Assembly (NCBI RefSeq): GCF_004664715.2
Contig: NC_051067.1
Span: forward strand, 70,649,942-70,713,941
Origin: Peromyscus leucopus
Taxonomy: Eukaryota; Chordata; Mammalia; Rodentia; Cricetidae
Reading direction: 5' to 3'
DNA length: 64,000 nucleotides
Below, piece after piece: positions 51,940 to 62,007 of this stretch. The first letter of the stretch is position 1, and each line of letters begins with the position of its first letter. A model generated the notes under the pieces. It ran no database searches. It had not been told where the DNA came from and was given only the letters and a program-made list of their open reading frames with translations. The position numbers and the translations under genes were made by a program.

Positions 51940-51964
51940 ATGGCTCCTGACTCCTGTGCGGAAC
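51940..51964 (+). other. MLLT10: End of MLLT10 non-coding exon 1 with an upstream start codon
   Basis: The exon end is GGAAC|GTGAGT at 51964. An ATG at 51940 in strong context (G at -3, G at +4) opens a frame that crosses the splice junction (to 52159) and stops inside the main start region after 11 codons (MAPDSCAEHGL). It overlaps the MLLT10 ATG in another frame. Splicing also places AAC directly before the main ATG, giving it a strong AACATGG context. Confidence 0.6.
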
Positions 51965-52158
51965 GTGAGTGACTGAGCGGCAAAGCCCGAGTGAGCGAGC
52001 GGCCGAGCGGGCGGGTGGACGGGCGGGCGGGAGGGCGTGCGGGGCCGGGGCGGAGCGGATCGGATCGGAGCGGGGCGGGCGAGGGGGCTGCGTGTGGGGA
52101 GCGCTGGCTGCCTTGCTCGTGTTTGTTAATGGTCCCCCCCCCCCCAACTCCCTCTTAG

Positions 52159-52318
52159 ATGGTCTCTAGCGACCGGCCCGTGTCACTGGAGGACGAGGTC
52201 TCCCATAGTATGAAGGAAATGATTGGAGGCTGTTGCGTTTGCTCAGACGAGAGAGGCTGGGCCGAGAACCCGCTGGTTTATTGCGACGGGCACGGCTGCA
52301 GCGTCGCGGTGCATCAAG
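52159..52318 (+). CDS. MLLT10: MLLT10 (AF10), first coding exon, residues 1-53
   Basis: AF10 is a nuclear chromatin reader that acts with the histone H3K79 methyltransferase DOT1L. This exon encodes the start (MVSSDRPVSLEDEVSHSMKE) and the first half of PHD finger 1, with zinc ligands Cys25, Cys28, Cys42, Cys47 and His52. It begins directly at the ATG after a pyrimidine-rich acceptor (ccccaactccctcttag) and ends CAAG|GTAAAC, leaving one base (G) of codon 54. The identity of this N-terminus to AF10 is unmistakable. The close relative MLLT6 (AF17) is excluded by the exact N-terminal residues and by SKIDA1 as the neighbour. Confidence 0.95.
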
Positions 52319-53261
52319 GTAAACACCCAACCGCCCGCCGGGCCGAACCGGCCGGCTCCCAACCGTCACGGCTCCCCCCCCCTCCCGCCCGCCCGCCCGC
52401 GGCGGCAACTGCCACCGCCGCCCCTCCCCGGCTCGCCCGCCCGCCGGCCCGCGGCCCCGCCCCGCCCCGTGCGCACGGCCTCGGGGGAGCCCGGCGTGGT
52501 GGCCGCGGGCGCGGGCCGTGCCTCGGCCTGCGGGAGAAAAGTGCGTGTGGCCCCGGCTGTCATGTGATTCCGCGCTCACTCGCTCAAGTGTCATTTGGTG
52601 GCTGCCTGCCTGGCTGCCGCCTGGCTGCCTGCGGCGGGCGGCCCGGGTCCGCGCCTGGGGAGGGTAGGAGCGTGCGACCCGCGCTGGAGTCCCCGGGACG
52701 GTGTGGTGGCTTTGGGAACCGGAGGCTTGTTCTCCTCCCCTCCCCTCTTCCCCTCTCTCCTCCCCTCCCCTCCCCTCCCCTGCCAGCTCCCTCTGCCGCA
52801 GTGTGTCCCTGGGAGACTTCCTGTGGTCTGGGGCAACCTGCCTCTCCAGGTGGAGGGAGAGAGGGGAGGTGGGCCCTGCTGCTGCACCCCAAGCTCCTTG
52901 GCAGAGACCCCTCCCCGCTGCTGCCCGCCGCTGGGTGCTTCTGTGAAGACAGTGGAAGGCGCCCATGAGGGGAGGGAGTGTCTGGGCTGAGCTGACTTGG
53001 GGCCTTTGGAGGAAAGCGGGTCAGTGGCTGGGCCTGCATGGCTCCAGAGACGAGTCTTAGTTTACTTTTGGGTACTATCATCTCCCCCCCCCCCCCCCCC
53101 CGATACTGGGGACCTCTCTAAGATATCTTTATGGTTATTGAAGTTTCTGACCGTCCATTTCAAGTGGTAAAGGGATCCAGGACGAAAGACTAGATAATAT
53201 TCTGTGTGGTCATCAGCCTATCCACCCCTTCCTGTCTCTGAGGCTAACGCTGAGTGGTGGA

Positions 53262-53362
53262 AGTTTTGGTGTTTTTCAAGAGGGTCTTTCTATGTAGCCC
53301 AGGTAGTCCCCCCTTCATTAACTCTCAAGTACAGAAATTATAGGTGTGAGCCTAAGGACGTT
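53262..53362 (-). repeat. Worn B1, antisense; right edge of the SINE desert
   Basis: Signatures are gggtctttctatgtagccca and acagaaattataggtgtgag. It is the first SINE-like sequence after 9682. Confidence 0.5.
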
Positions 53363-53455
53363 GTAATGTAATGAGAAGTGTCCTACCAAAGGGGAGAGAG
53401 GGAAATTGGAGCATAAGATGTCAAAGTGAAATTTTTATTTCAGTTTTTATTATTT

Positions 53456-53768
53456 TGATACAGGGTCTCATCAGCTCTTTCTCATCTGGAATTCAATTAA
53501 TTTTGTAGCCCAGGTTTGCCTCCAGACCCAGAGTGTTCCCTGCTTCTGCCTCCAGGGTGCTGGGATTGAAGGCCTATGCCATTACACCCCCAGATTGTTT
53601 TGAGTCTCCAGTAGCCCAGGCTGACCTTGAGTTCCCCATCTTCATGCCTTCCCTGTGCTAGGATTTCAGGCATGCACTACTGTTCCTGGGTTGTACCGTC
53701 AGGAGGATGAAACCCAGGGCTTTGTGTAGGATAGGCAAGCACTCTGCCAGTTGAGCCAAAATCTGGCC
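53456..53768 (-). repeat. Antisense B1 followed by antisense B4 (B1 plus ID)
   Basis: First copy (53456-53596): gatacagggtctcatcagct and gctgggattgaaggcctatg. Second copy (53605-53768): cagtagcccaggctgacctt, then the ID half ggataggcaagcactctgcc and gttgagcc. Confidence 0.75.
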
Positions 53769-53819
53769 CCAAAGTGCATTCGCCCCCTTCCTCCCTAGAC
53801 ATTTCCTCTGTAACAGCAC

Positions 53820-53926
53820 TGGTTATACTGGAGCTAGACCAGACTGGCCTGAAACTCTCAGAGATCTGCCTGCCTCTGCCTCCCAAATGCTGGGATTAAA
53901 AGGCATGCATCACCACTTCTGGTCCC
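53820..53926 (-). repeat. B1 SINE, antisense, truncated
   Basis: gaccagactggcctgaaactc, agagatctgcctgcctctgc, gctgggattaaaaggcatgc. Confidence 0.85.
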
Positions 53927-54407
53927 AAAGTGCATTCTTTAAAGAATCAAGTATTACCATTTGGGAGGGGCACATTTAGACAAGTAATGATATTGAGACA
54001 GTAACTTAAACTTCAAAAGAAACTTAATTGGTTTTTTTAAAGGAGAAAGTTACACATTGTCCTAGATACTTGAGAGTCTTTTGCAAAAAGGAAGGAAAAT
54101 TTATGCCAGACATACATAATTTCTGTTTTCATTGGCATTTGTGTATGTTACGATCTTTAGTTGGGATAAAAATTAATGGTTATGGCATTCTCGTACAGAT
54201 ATCTTGTTACACTTTGCTCAAATATATTTCTCCAATACCTTTTCCCCTCTGCTTTTCTGTCTGGGGGCAGGGCATATCTCATAAATTTTTGGATCAAAAA
54301 TTATTTTGTTATGTAATCTTTGCTTGTCAATACAGAAAATGTACATCTAAATTTTTTTCCCTTCTAGAGGTGCTTAAATAAAAGTGTGTGTTTGGACTCG
54401 ATGCTGT

Positions 54408-54543
54408 TTCTTTTTTCTTTTTTGATACAGGGTCTCACGTAGCCCAGGCTGGCCTCAGAATTGGTATGCAGGTCTTGAACTCCAGTTTTTTGATTTTTGC
54501 CTCCCAAGTGTTGGGATTACAGATGTGTACGATTACCACCAAG
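54408..54543 (-). repeat. B1 SINE, antisense
   Basis: ttttttgatacagggtctcac, agcccaggctggcctcagaa and gttgggattacagatgtgta are antisense B1 blocks. Confidence 0.8.
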
Positions 54544-54596
54544 TCATTGATGCTATTGTTTTCTTTACTTCGATTTACACAGGTTTAAAAGAGATT

Positions 54597-54868
54597 AGCC
54601 GAGGCATGGTGGTTTATGCCTGTAATCACAACTCTGGGGAGGGTCAGGCAGGAGGATCTTTTTGAGTTTGAGGACAGCCTAGACTCAATTAGGACAACAT
54701 GTAGTTCAACTGAAGTAAGTAGGTATCATACACAAGGCCCTGGGTTTAAACCTAGCATAAAGGCATGGCCTGTAATCTCAGTACTCAGTAGGGTCAAAAC
54801 CTCAAGTCCATCCTAGGGGTTGCGTAGCAAGTTTGAGGTCAACCTGTGCTATGAGACACTCAAAAAGT
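54597..54868 (+). repeat. Two B1-type SINEs with an ID-like segment, sense
   Basis: First: ggcatggtggtttatgcctg, gtcaggcaggaggatct, then ID-like caaggccctgggtttaaacc. Second (from about 54762): aaggcatggcctgtaatctc and gtttgaggtcaacctgtgct. Confidence 0.65.
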
Positions 54869-54959
54869 TTAGCTCTTGGTATTTAGAAAGCTCTGTTGAT
54901 TTTATTTTATGGTTTCCCAATATTTTAAGACATTTTCTGCTGAGTAAGATGGGATTGAA

Positions 54960-55090
54960 AGTGTGGTGGTTGAGACTCATGGTGGGAGGGAGAGGGCCAA
55001 CTGCTGAAAGTCCTCTGACCTCTGCTGCTCACCCTGGCACACTGGCCCCCCACAACATACACAAGAATAAATAAATAGTAAAAACATTTT
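54960..55090 (+). repeat. B2-type SINE, sense, 3' part
   Basis: Only the tail half is clear: gtcctctgacctctgctgct, then an AATAAATAAATA end. Confidence 0.5.
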
Positions 55091-55139
55091 GTAAATTGCT
55101 AAACCAAACCAGAAATCAAACTTTTTTCTCCTTTTCCTT

Positions 55140-55352
55140 TTGTGTTTTCATGCTGAGGGTCAGATTCAGGACTTTGTTCATACTAGACAAAGTTGTTTTT
55201 TAATCTGTGAACTGTTCCAGTAGCTCTCTCCCCCCACCCCCCTGGCCAATCCCTTGGACTTTGTAGATAGATTCTCACTGTAACCCAGTCTGGCCTGAAC
55301 TTGAGGTCCTCTGTTTTAACTTCCTGAGTGCTGGGATTACACCATGCCCAGT
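55140..55352 (-). repeat. Antisense ID followed by antisense B1
   Basis: ID part: ctgagggtcagattcagga and agtagctctctccccc. B1 part (55256 on): agattctcactgtaacccag, tctggcctgaacttgaggtc, gtgctgggattacaccatg. Confidence 0.65.
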
Positions 55353-55392
55353 TTAAAACAAAACCACCTCGTCCCCTTATAAACAAGGAAGC

Positions 55393-55530
55393 TGGGCCAG
55401 TGACATGGTCTAGTTATAAGGCACTTCTTGCTAAACCTTGAAATCAATTGTTGGACCCATATAGTGAAAGGAGAGAAAAAATTCCTGGAAGTTGACATAC
55501 ACATGTATATACAATAAATAAAATTCTAAA
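55393..55530 (+). repeat. Old B2-type SINE, sense
   Basis: Weak head (gctgggccagtgacatggtc, ataaggcacttcttgctaaa) and a tail with acacatgtatatacaataaa. Confidence 0.5.
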
Positions 55531-55604
55531 AAAATTTTCAAAAAATGAGGCTGTGAATTAGGTATGTGAGCATGAGAATACTTGGGGTATGCAAATTATA
55601 TAAA

Positions 55605-55861
55605 TTTTTTTAAAATAACGTATTGAGATATAATTACATACTGTGCAGTTCACTTGTTTGGAGTATATATAATCCGGTGGTTTTTGATATATTCATAGAG
55701 TTGTGCAAACACTACCACAGTTTGTTTTAGATCTTTTTCATCACTCTGATAAAAAGCTTGGATCCATTAGAAGTCACTTCCTATTTCTACCTGATTCTCA
55801 TATACCTAGATTACCACAACTTTGTCTATTAACTTGCCTTTTTTGGATATTTCACATAATT
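55605..55861 (-). mobile_element. Ancient L1M 3' UTR fragment, antisense
   Basis: attgagatataattacatac, gtggtttttgatatattcat, agagttgtgcaaacactacc, ttttttggatatttcacataa. These are the conserved landmarks of eutherian-wide L1M 3' ends, so it predates the rodent SINEs around it. Confidence 0.75.
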
Positions 55862-55864
55862 TTT

Positions 55865-56050
55865 TTTTAAGTGCTGGGGATTAGACTCAGGTCCTTGAAC
55901 ATGCTGTGCAGAGTGCTCTACCATAAACTATCACTTTAGTATCGAATAACCTGGGCTGGCTTTGAATTTGCTGTGTGGTAGGTAAAGTTTGGCCTCCATT
56001 TCCTGAGTGCTGACATTATAGGCTTGCTGGAGATAAGCCACAACCCTAGC
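55865..56050 (-). repeat. Antisense ID followed by antisense B1, worn
   Basis: aagtgctggggattagactca and gagtgctctaccata (ID), then acctgggctggctttgaattt and gagtgctgacattataggct (B1). Confidence 0.6.
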
Positions 56051-56154
56051 AGCTCACAAGTATTTCACTGTGGCATATTTTCTTTTGTATCTGTTGCTTG
56101 TCTTAGTCTTAATTTTTTGTTCTTAATCTTTGTTTTTGTTGTTTCATTCATTTG

Positions 56155-56235
56155 TGTGCTTGTAGTCCCAGCACTTTAAAGAGGCTGAGGCAGGCTATAG
56201 TCAGTGAAATCCTACCTCAAAGCAATAGGAAACAC
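56155..56235 (+). repeat. B1 fragment, sense
   Basis: gtgcttgtagtcccagcact and agaggctgaggcagg. Confidence 0.6.
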
Positions 56236-56374
56236 TTGGTATTTAAACTATAGGGCAAGGAATGAATCAATGAATTTCTGATTTATTCTGTACATAAACT
56301 TGTGCTAAGTTTACATAATCACTGAAAAACAATATCCCAACATACAATTAAAAAAACCTAACATTTGTAGCATT

Positions 56375-56495
56375 TTGATTTATTTGAAAATAGAGTTTCT
56401 GTGCAGTTCAGAGTGACTTGAAACTTAGAATCATCTTGGTTTAGCCTCTATAGAGTTTTGTGATTACATTTATGTACTGTCATACCAAACACTTT
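56375..56495 (-). repeat. Old B1, antisense
   Basis: agagtttctgtgcagttcag, gacttgaaacttagaatca and tttgtgattacatttatgta retain the B1 spacing with much divergence. It ends about 220 bases before the MLLT10 exon. Confidence 0.45.
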
Positions 56496-56716
56496 TTGGA
56501 CTTTAGTGGAAATAACTCAGAAGGTTGAATTTTTAAATTTTATTGTTATAATTTTACTTATTAATTAAATGCACCCTCAACATTATATAAAATAATTTAT
56601 AAAGCAAGGTGTTGAATAGTGTGAGAAGTAGTTAATAGGGTTTAAAAAGACCTTTTTCTTAGTTTTCAAATATAAATATTTTGTTTTCAAATTCAAACAA
56701 TTTTGTTTCCCCACAG

Positions 56717-56796
56717 CTTGCTATGGCATTGTTCAAGTACCTACTGGACCATGGTTTTGCAGGAAATGTGAATCTCAGGAGAGAGCAGCCAGAGTG
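56717..56796 (+). CDS. MLLT10: MLLT10 (AF10), second coding exon, residues 54-80
   Basis: An 80-base exon completes codon 54 (G|CT, Ala) and encodes ACYGIVQVPTGPWFCRKCES, then QERAARV. It supplies Cys55, Cys68 and Cys71, the last three zinc ligands of PHD finger 1, so the C4HC3 set is complete and undamaged. The acceptor is ccccacag and the donor is GTG|GTAAGG at 56797; the exon ends in phase 0. It joins the exon at 52159-52318 in frame. The third coding exon, with the extended PHD region, is not in the window. Confidence 0.95.
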
Positions 56797-56909
56797 GTAA
56801 GGACTGTTTATCAAAAATGTTAAAAAAAACTTAAGTAGTTTAGGATGCTAAATATTAAATATTGACTTCAAGCTTTAAACTGATTTTGTAAAATCTGAAA
56901 AATTAAGTT

Positions 56910-56970
56910 GTGTGTGTGTGTGTGTATGTGTGTGTATTTGTATGTATGTGTGTGTGTGTATGTATAAGTG
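56910..56970. repeat. (GT)n-rich simple repeat
   Basis: Alternating GT with TATG interruptions. Confidence 0.9.
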
Positions 56971-57584
56971 TCTAAGTGTCACAGGGTACTTTGAAAGTAG
57001 AGATAAATGATATTCAGGAACTGAGGAATTAAATTCAGGTCCTCTTGCATGTTACGAAAACACTATACCTCTGAATGGTGTTTTCAGCACTCTACCCAGG
57101 GTCTCTACAAGAGCTGGCTTGCTGGTGTTTCTGTTAGATTTAATAAGTATGGGGGGGAAAACTTAGGGCTTTAGTTACTGTCATTTTACTATATTTGTGG
57201 TGTGTAGTTTAACTTTCAGTACTCTTTGTTTTCACATCGTAACAATTTTGACAAGCAGCAAAGGGTTTCTGTTTTTGTTTTTTTAAACTTGTCACCGTCT
57301 TTGTGAGCACTTTGACTTTTTGGGAAATGAGAGAGGTTTGGCTCAAAGTTAGAAAACAGACATTTCAACCTCTTTTCTTGGGCATATAGCAAAAGTAGAA
57401 GTTTTATTTTTGCCTTGGGTGGTTCTAGGTGAGTAGCCCTTATGGCTTATATAAGATAGTGAATCTCAGTTGATTGTATGTGAAAATCCAGTGTAGCAGA
57501 ATTATAGCTAATTATTGTAGTGTTAAAATAATAGGACTTAGCAAATGGAAGATGAAGTCAATCATGCACATTTCAAGACTTTGA

Positions 57585-57800
57585 GGGAGTGTAGTTCAGT
57601 TGGTAGAAAGCTTGCTTAGTGTGCATGAGGACCCCTAAGTTCCACCCCACCACTGCATGAAAGTGGGTGTGGTGTCATACACATCTGTAATCCTAACGCT
57701 CAGGAAGTGAAGGTAGGGGATCAAAAGTTAATAGTCTTCCTTGGCTATAGAGTGAGTTCTAGTTTGAGACTAATCTGGGTTTCAAAAGGTGTGTGTGTTT
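57585..57800 (+). repeat. B4-type SINE (ID plus B1), sense
   Basis: ID head gtgtagttcagttggtagaa and cttgcttagtgtgcatgagg, then B1 body gtgtggtgtcatacacatct, gtaatcctaacgctcagga, ctatagagtgagttctag. Confidence 0.75.
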
Positions 57801-58587
57801 GTGTGGAGAGACTTGAAATATGGAAAGTCTACTTGTTCACTTTTTCTCTGTGTTGGATGTTATGTTTAGGGTGGCTTCTAAGCAAATGAACTAGCTTGAA
57901 TTACCAGAATTATCAGTAAACACTAACAGTGAAATGAGGAGGACAAGGCATTAAATACATAAGAGGAAAAGTACTGGTTGGGATGTGGTGTGATGCCTCA
58001 GATACTAGTCATTTTTATCCCTTTGTTTTATAGAAGTGGTCAGAATGTCAAGGTAAATATGGTAGCCATATTGGGAGCATGTTTTATTTCAATTTATTTA
58101 AATTGGTGGGATGTGGGAAACCATTAAAAAAGAGGTATAGTTTTTTAAATTCCTATAGTGACAATTATGAGACAGAAGTCCGATTCTAAGCTTGTGTGAA
58201 CGAAACAGTATTTTTATTGTAAGGATGTAGGAACCAAGAGTCTTAATATGGACAGGAACTGGAGCTAGTCCTGTTATCTCTTCTGCAGTACCTTCCTTCT
58301 TATCTTTGTGAAAATTATCGACTAGGAGTTAACCTCTCCAAGTGTTTAACTATGTTCCAAATACTGTACTAAATGTTTTTAATATACCAATTACTTCATT
58401 TAATTGTCAAATTCCTGAAGTATTTCTCATTTTATGGATTAGAAAGCTATAGTTTTAAGGGAAATACATATCTAGAATTGCAATCTAAGCAGCCATTAAG
58501 TTGTTTTCTACCTTCTTATATTGCCTCCTGTGGAGAGGGATGACTATTTCTCAGCTCCTCTTTTCACCTTTCTGTCTCTCCCAATCT

Positions 58588-58702
58588 CTTTTTGAGACAG
58601 GTCTTTAACTTACTATGGAGACCTGGCTGGCTTGCCTCAAACTATTAACCTCTTATCTCAACCTCTTGCATGCTGAGATTGGTGAGGGCTGCCATACCTA
58701 GG
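58588..58702 (-). repeat. B1 SINE, antisense
   Basis: tttttgagacaggtctttaac, gacctggctggcttgcctca and gcatgctgagattgg. Confidence 0.65.
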
Positions 58703-58749
58703 TAGCTTATGGCTTTAAAAAAAAATCTTTTGGAATTCAAAAACAAAAA

Positions 58750-58817
58750 AATGTGTGTGTGTGTGTGTCTGTCTGTCTGTCTGTCTGTGTCTGTCTGTCT
58801 GTGTGTCTGTGTGTGCA
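58750..58817. repeat. (GT)n/(GTCT)n simple repeat
   Basis: GT units followed by GTCT units and back to GT. Confidence 0.95.
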
Positions 58818-58892
58818 CTTGAAAAAGAGTGTGAGTTAGAGGACAGCCATTTTATCAGTCCCCACCTTTCAAGTTCTTTACGATGGTCTTGG

Positions 58893-59000
58893 TGAAGCAT
58901 GGTGGCAAATGGCTTTAATCTCAGCATTCAGGAGGCAGAAGCAGCCTGGTCAAGTTCCAGGATAGTCAGGATTACATTGACCTTGTCTCAAAAATGTAAA
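58893..59000 (+). repeat. B1 SINE, sense
   Basis: gaagcatggtggcaaatggc, tttaatctcagcattcagga and gttccaggatagtcaggatt. Confidence 0.8.
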
Positions 59001-59039
59001 AATAAAAGATAAAAGAGAGAAAGAGAGAGTCTCTTTTAC

Positions 59040-59240
59040 TCTGCATAAACAAGTGAGCTGGCCTGTGAGCAGATGTCCCAGCTCTACCTCTGTAGAGGCT
59101 TGCTGGGCTTACAGGTGCTTGTACTACTGAGTCTGCCTTTTCCATGGGTTCTGGGCATCTGACCTCAGGTGGTCAGGGCTGGTGTGTGGTACTGGTGGCA
59201 AGTTCTTACATACACTGAGTTGTCTCTCCAACCTGTCCCT
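59040..59240 (-). repeat. B2/B3-type SINE, antisense, worn
   Basis: ggttctgggcatctgacctc and actgagttgtctctccaacc mark the reversed head. Confidence 0.5.
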
Positions 59241-59496
59241 CCTGTCCTAAGAGCCTAAAATCTCAAATCTGAATCTGATATTCTTTTGGTTAAAATTGCC
59301 CTGGACTGGTTTGACTTGGATATGGTGCCTACCTCTAGACCTCTTTAAGATCAGATCAAGTTGCTCAGATGCAGTTAGGGAATTCTTGATCAGAAATGGC
59401 TCACTTGCCAGAAAAGAGTTGTAAGCTGGTTGTAAGTACTTTGACAGATATGGAGTAGTAATGATCCAGAAAGATAAAGCAGCATTTTTAGAAAAC

Positions 59497-59650
59497 TTTT
59501 TTGTTTTCAAGACAAGGTTTCGCTGTGCAGCTTTGGAGCCTGTCCTGGAACTTGCTCTGTAGACCAGGCTGGCCTCAAACTCACAGAGATCCGCCTGCCA
59601 CTGCCTCTCACGTGCTGGGATTAAAGACGTGCACTACCACTGCCTGGCCA
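59497..59650 (-). repeat. Full-length young B1 SINE, antisense (cricetid-like subtype)
   Basis: ttcaagacaaggtttcgctgt, tttggagcctgtcctggaac, gtagaccaggctggcctcaa, gtgctgggattaaagacgtg. The tttggagcctgtcctgg variant is one I associate with cricetid rodents. Confidence 0.9.
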
Positions 59651-59664
59651 AGAAGACTGTTTTT

Positions 59665-59712
59665 GTTGGATAGTATGTAGAATGCATTGTTGGATAGTAT
59701 GTAGAATGCATT
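59665..59712. repeat. 24-bp perfect tandem duplication
   Basis: The unit gttggatagtatgtagaatg plus catt occurs twice in a row (59665-59688, 59689-59712) without mismatch, next to the B1 element. Confidence 0.95.
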
Positions 59713-59883
59713 TAAAAGGTGAGATTAGAAAAAGGTACAGGATGATACTCTCAGAGATGAAGGACGACCTTAAAGAGAGGACATTGAAATCCACCGGGAG
59801 CACCTTAAAAGGAAGAGTGATGGGTGACTGAGTGACATATCAATCAGTTACTCTAGAGTGGTTTTACCATCATTAATAACCAT

Positions 59884-59942
59884 TATGTAGGAAGTATGGC
59901 TCAGTGGGTAGAATGTGTACTTCAAAGCCCAAGGCCCTAGGA
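59884..59942 (+). repeat. ID-type SINE, sense, short
   Basis: gaagtatggctcagtgggtag, then gcccaaggccctagga. Confidence 0.5.
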
Positions 59943-60009
59943 ACAAGCAAAAGTTTCTCAGAGTAATAGTGATTGAAGAAGAGGCGATAGAAGAGAGAAC
60001 AAATGAAAG

Positions 60010-60170
60010 CCTTGAGATGGCTCAGGGGGTAAGGGAACTTGCCACCAAGACCAACAACCTAAGTTTAACCCTGGGAACATACATGCCACAAGTTGTTCTT
60101 TGACCTCCACTCACATTCCAAGTCATACCTCCAAATAAAACACAACAAAAAACAAAACCAAATAAATGTA
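60010..60170 (+). repeat. B2/B3-type SINE, sense
   Basis: cttgagatggctcagggggt, agtttaaccctgggaacata, ttgttctttgacctccactc, aataaa tail. Confidence 0.75.
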
Positions 60171-60202
60171 AACTTAGACCTGGAAAAAAAGACCTGGAGT
60201 TT

Positions 60203-60455
60203 TTATCATGGTGAAACATGTGAGTAATCCCAGCATTCTAGAGGTAGGGGGAGGATTTTGAGTTGGAGGGTAGCTTGGGGTGCTGTCTCAAAAATTAAGG
60301 AAAAGAAAAATCAAAACGTCAAACATGGTGGCTTATGCCAGCACTTGGGAGGCTGAGGCAGGAGGGTTGCTATGAGTTTGAGGTCAGTCTGAATTGCATA
60401 GTGGTTTCTAGGACAGGCTGGTCTCTGTAGAGTGCAACCCTGTTTCAAAACCAAC
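60203..60455 (+). repeat. Two B1 SINEs in tandem, sense
   Basis: First (60203-60300): gagtaatcccagcattctag. Second (60322-60455): acatggtggcttatgccagc, acttgggaggctgaggcagg, ctggtctctgtagagtgcaa. Confidence 0.75.
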
Positions 60456-60619
60456 AAAACAAAAATTAAATCTCCCTCACCAGGAACCAAAAGACCTCAG
60501 TCAGACAACAACAAAAACCCAAACATACAAGCAGAAAAAACTCCCTTATTGTATAGCCGAGGACGGCCTTAAATTTCTTACAATTTTAAATTAACAAAAA
60601 CAATGTACGCGTTGTCCCT

Positions 60620-60757
60620 GAAAAGGCCCTGGGGCTGGAGTTAAGGTGTTTGAGCTGCATGGGAACTGAACATGAGGGTCCTCTGCAAGAACAGTGTACA
60701 TTCTTAAACCAGTACTGTTCCCACTGATGACTAAGCCTTCTCTCCAGCTACCTAAAG
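60620..60757 (-). repeat. B2 SINE, antisense
   Basis: ggggctggagttaaggtgtt, ggaactgaacatgagggtcc, gactaagccttctctccagc. Confidence 0.75.
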
Positions 60758-60777
60758 TAAAAAAATACCTCTGTTAT

Positions 60778-60935
60778 TGAAACAAGGTTTCACATAGCCC
60801 AAGCTGACTGAAAACTCATTGTAATTAACTGAGGATGACCTTGAACTTCTGTATGACTGAGGATGACCTTGAACTTCTAATCATCCTGTCTCTGCCTCCC
60901 AAATGCTGGGATTATAGGCCTTCACTTATTCCAGT
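60778..60935 (-). repeat. B1 SINE, antisense, with 28-bp internal duplication
   Basis: acaaggtttcacatagccca and gctgggattataggccttca frame the element. Inside, ctgaggatgaccttgaactt is repeated with a period of 28 bases (starting 60828 and 60856). Confidence 0.85.
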
Positions 60936-60949
60936 TTTATAATTTACTT

Positions 60950-61097
60950 TTTTTATTATCTGTGTTTGTGGCCTCTGTGGATTTGGAAATTAGATTTCCT
61001 GTAGCTAAAAGTTACAGCCCATGAGCCTGTTGTGGATGCTGAGAACCAGACTGTTCCTCTAAGACGAGTACATCACTAAGCCATCTCTCCAGCCCTA
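60950..61097 (-). repeat. B2 SINE, antisense
   Basis: gttgtggatgctgagaacca, gttcctctaagacgagtaca, actaagccatctctccagcc. Confidence 0.8.
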
Positions 61098-61344
61098 ACA
61101 GATTATTAATAGGCAAGTTTATTTCCTGCACTCAGTTATTGAGACTCTGTTTTCATCACTCTCCCAAAAGAAAAAAAGAAATTAAAAGATTAAGTTGATA
61201 TTTTTATTTTATTCTTCACAGTCTGAATAAATTTTTATTAACTTACTCTCTTTTAGACCATCCACGTTTCAGTAGTCATATGTACACATCTACGAGTATG
61301 TATAATTTGTATTACTTTACAGGAATAGCAGCCTATGTATTAGA

Positions 61345-61425
61345 TTAAAAGATGCTGATGATTAAACCCAAGGACTTGGACATACTAAGCAAACCCTTAA
61401 CCAGTGAGCCAAAGCTGCAGCCCTG
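61345..61425 (-). repeat. ID-type SINE, antisense
   Basis: gatgattaaacccaaggact, atactaagcaaacccttaac and cagtgagccaaagctgcagc. Confidence 0.65.
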
Positions 61426-61509
61426 CCCATGCTGGACTATCTGGGCCCTTGGTCCTCCGAAGTTTTTGTGACTGTAGACACAGTGATGCTGTACTTTGTT
61501 CATTCTTCT

Positions 61510-61572
61510 TCTCTTGTGCTGGGATTGAACCCAGGTCCTCACTGTTTTGCCCTTAAGCTACACTCCAGCCCA
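61510..61572 (-). repeat. ID-type SINE, antisense
   Basis: ctcttgtgctgggattgaac, ccaggtcctcactgttttgc and taagctacactccagccc. Confidence 0.65.
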
Positions 61573-61718
61573 TTTGCCTTTATTTTGAAGTTATTTGGTA
61601 TACATGTGCTTAGCATTTTCTTTATTTTTATTTTTATTTTTTATTGTTTAAAATTAATTTATTTTTCTAATATCAGCTTGATAGAGTATGCATTCTTATC
61701 TTAATAGTGAGATGTTTC

Positions 61719-61905
61719 GGGCTGGAGAGATGGCTCAGTGGTTAAGAGTGCTGGCTGCTCTTCCAGAGTTCCTGAGTTCAATTCCCAGCAACCACATGGT
61801 GGCTCACAACCATCCGTAATGAGATCTGGTGCCCTCTTCTGGCCTGCAGGCATGTATGCAGGCAGAACACTGAATACATAATAAATAAAGAAATCTTTAA
61901 AAAAA
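61719..61905 (+). repeat. Young B2 SINE, sense, with 16-bp target-site duplication
   Basis: Near-consensus B2 (gggctggagagatggctcag, agtgctggctgctcttccag) with an A-rich tail. The 16-base sequence aatagtgagatgtttc is duplicated exactly at 61703-61718 and 61906-61921. This is the best-preserved insertion in the window. Confidence 0.97.
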
Positions 61906-62007
61906 AATAGTGAGATGTTTCATTGAGGCTTGCTCAGTAATTGAGTAAAACCGAAATTTATTATAAGCCACAGTCATCCTAGGGACCTCCATGCTATATA
62001 TATATAG

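Larger units (their letters stand above)
51260..52720 (+). promoter_or_regulatory. MLLT10: MLLT10 CpG-island promoter region
   Basis: A GC-rich, CpG-dense block covering the first exon, the short first intron and the first coding exon. It contains a (GAG)n tract at about 51868-51893 and G runs near 51919-51927. No TATA box is obvious, as usual for a CpG-island promoter. The start site cannot be fixed from sequence. Confidence 0.75.
52319..56716 (+). other. MLLT10: MLLT10 intron 2
   Basis: Bounded by GTAAAC at 52319 and tttccccacag at 56716. The first 400 bases remain CpG-rich and contain (CCCCT)n-like tracts. A poly(C) run lies at about 53086-53101. From 53.26 kb the intron is crowded with SINEs, listed separately. 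Confidence 0.9.

Noticed and set aside
51222..52968. Long frames on both strands around the MLLT10 first exons, including read-through of 52159 to 52968
   Set aside because: The read-through past 52318 ignores a clear donor, and the next AF10 codons are in the exon at 56717. The rest are CpG-island artefacts.
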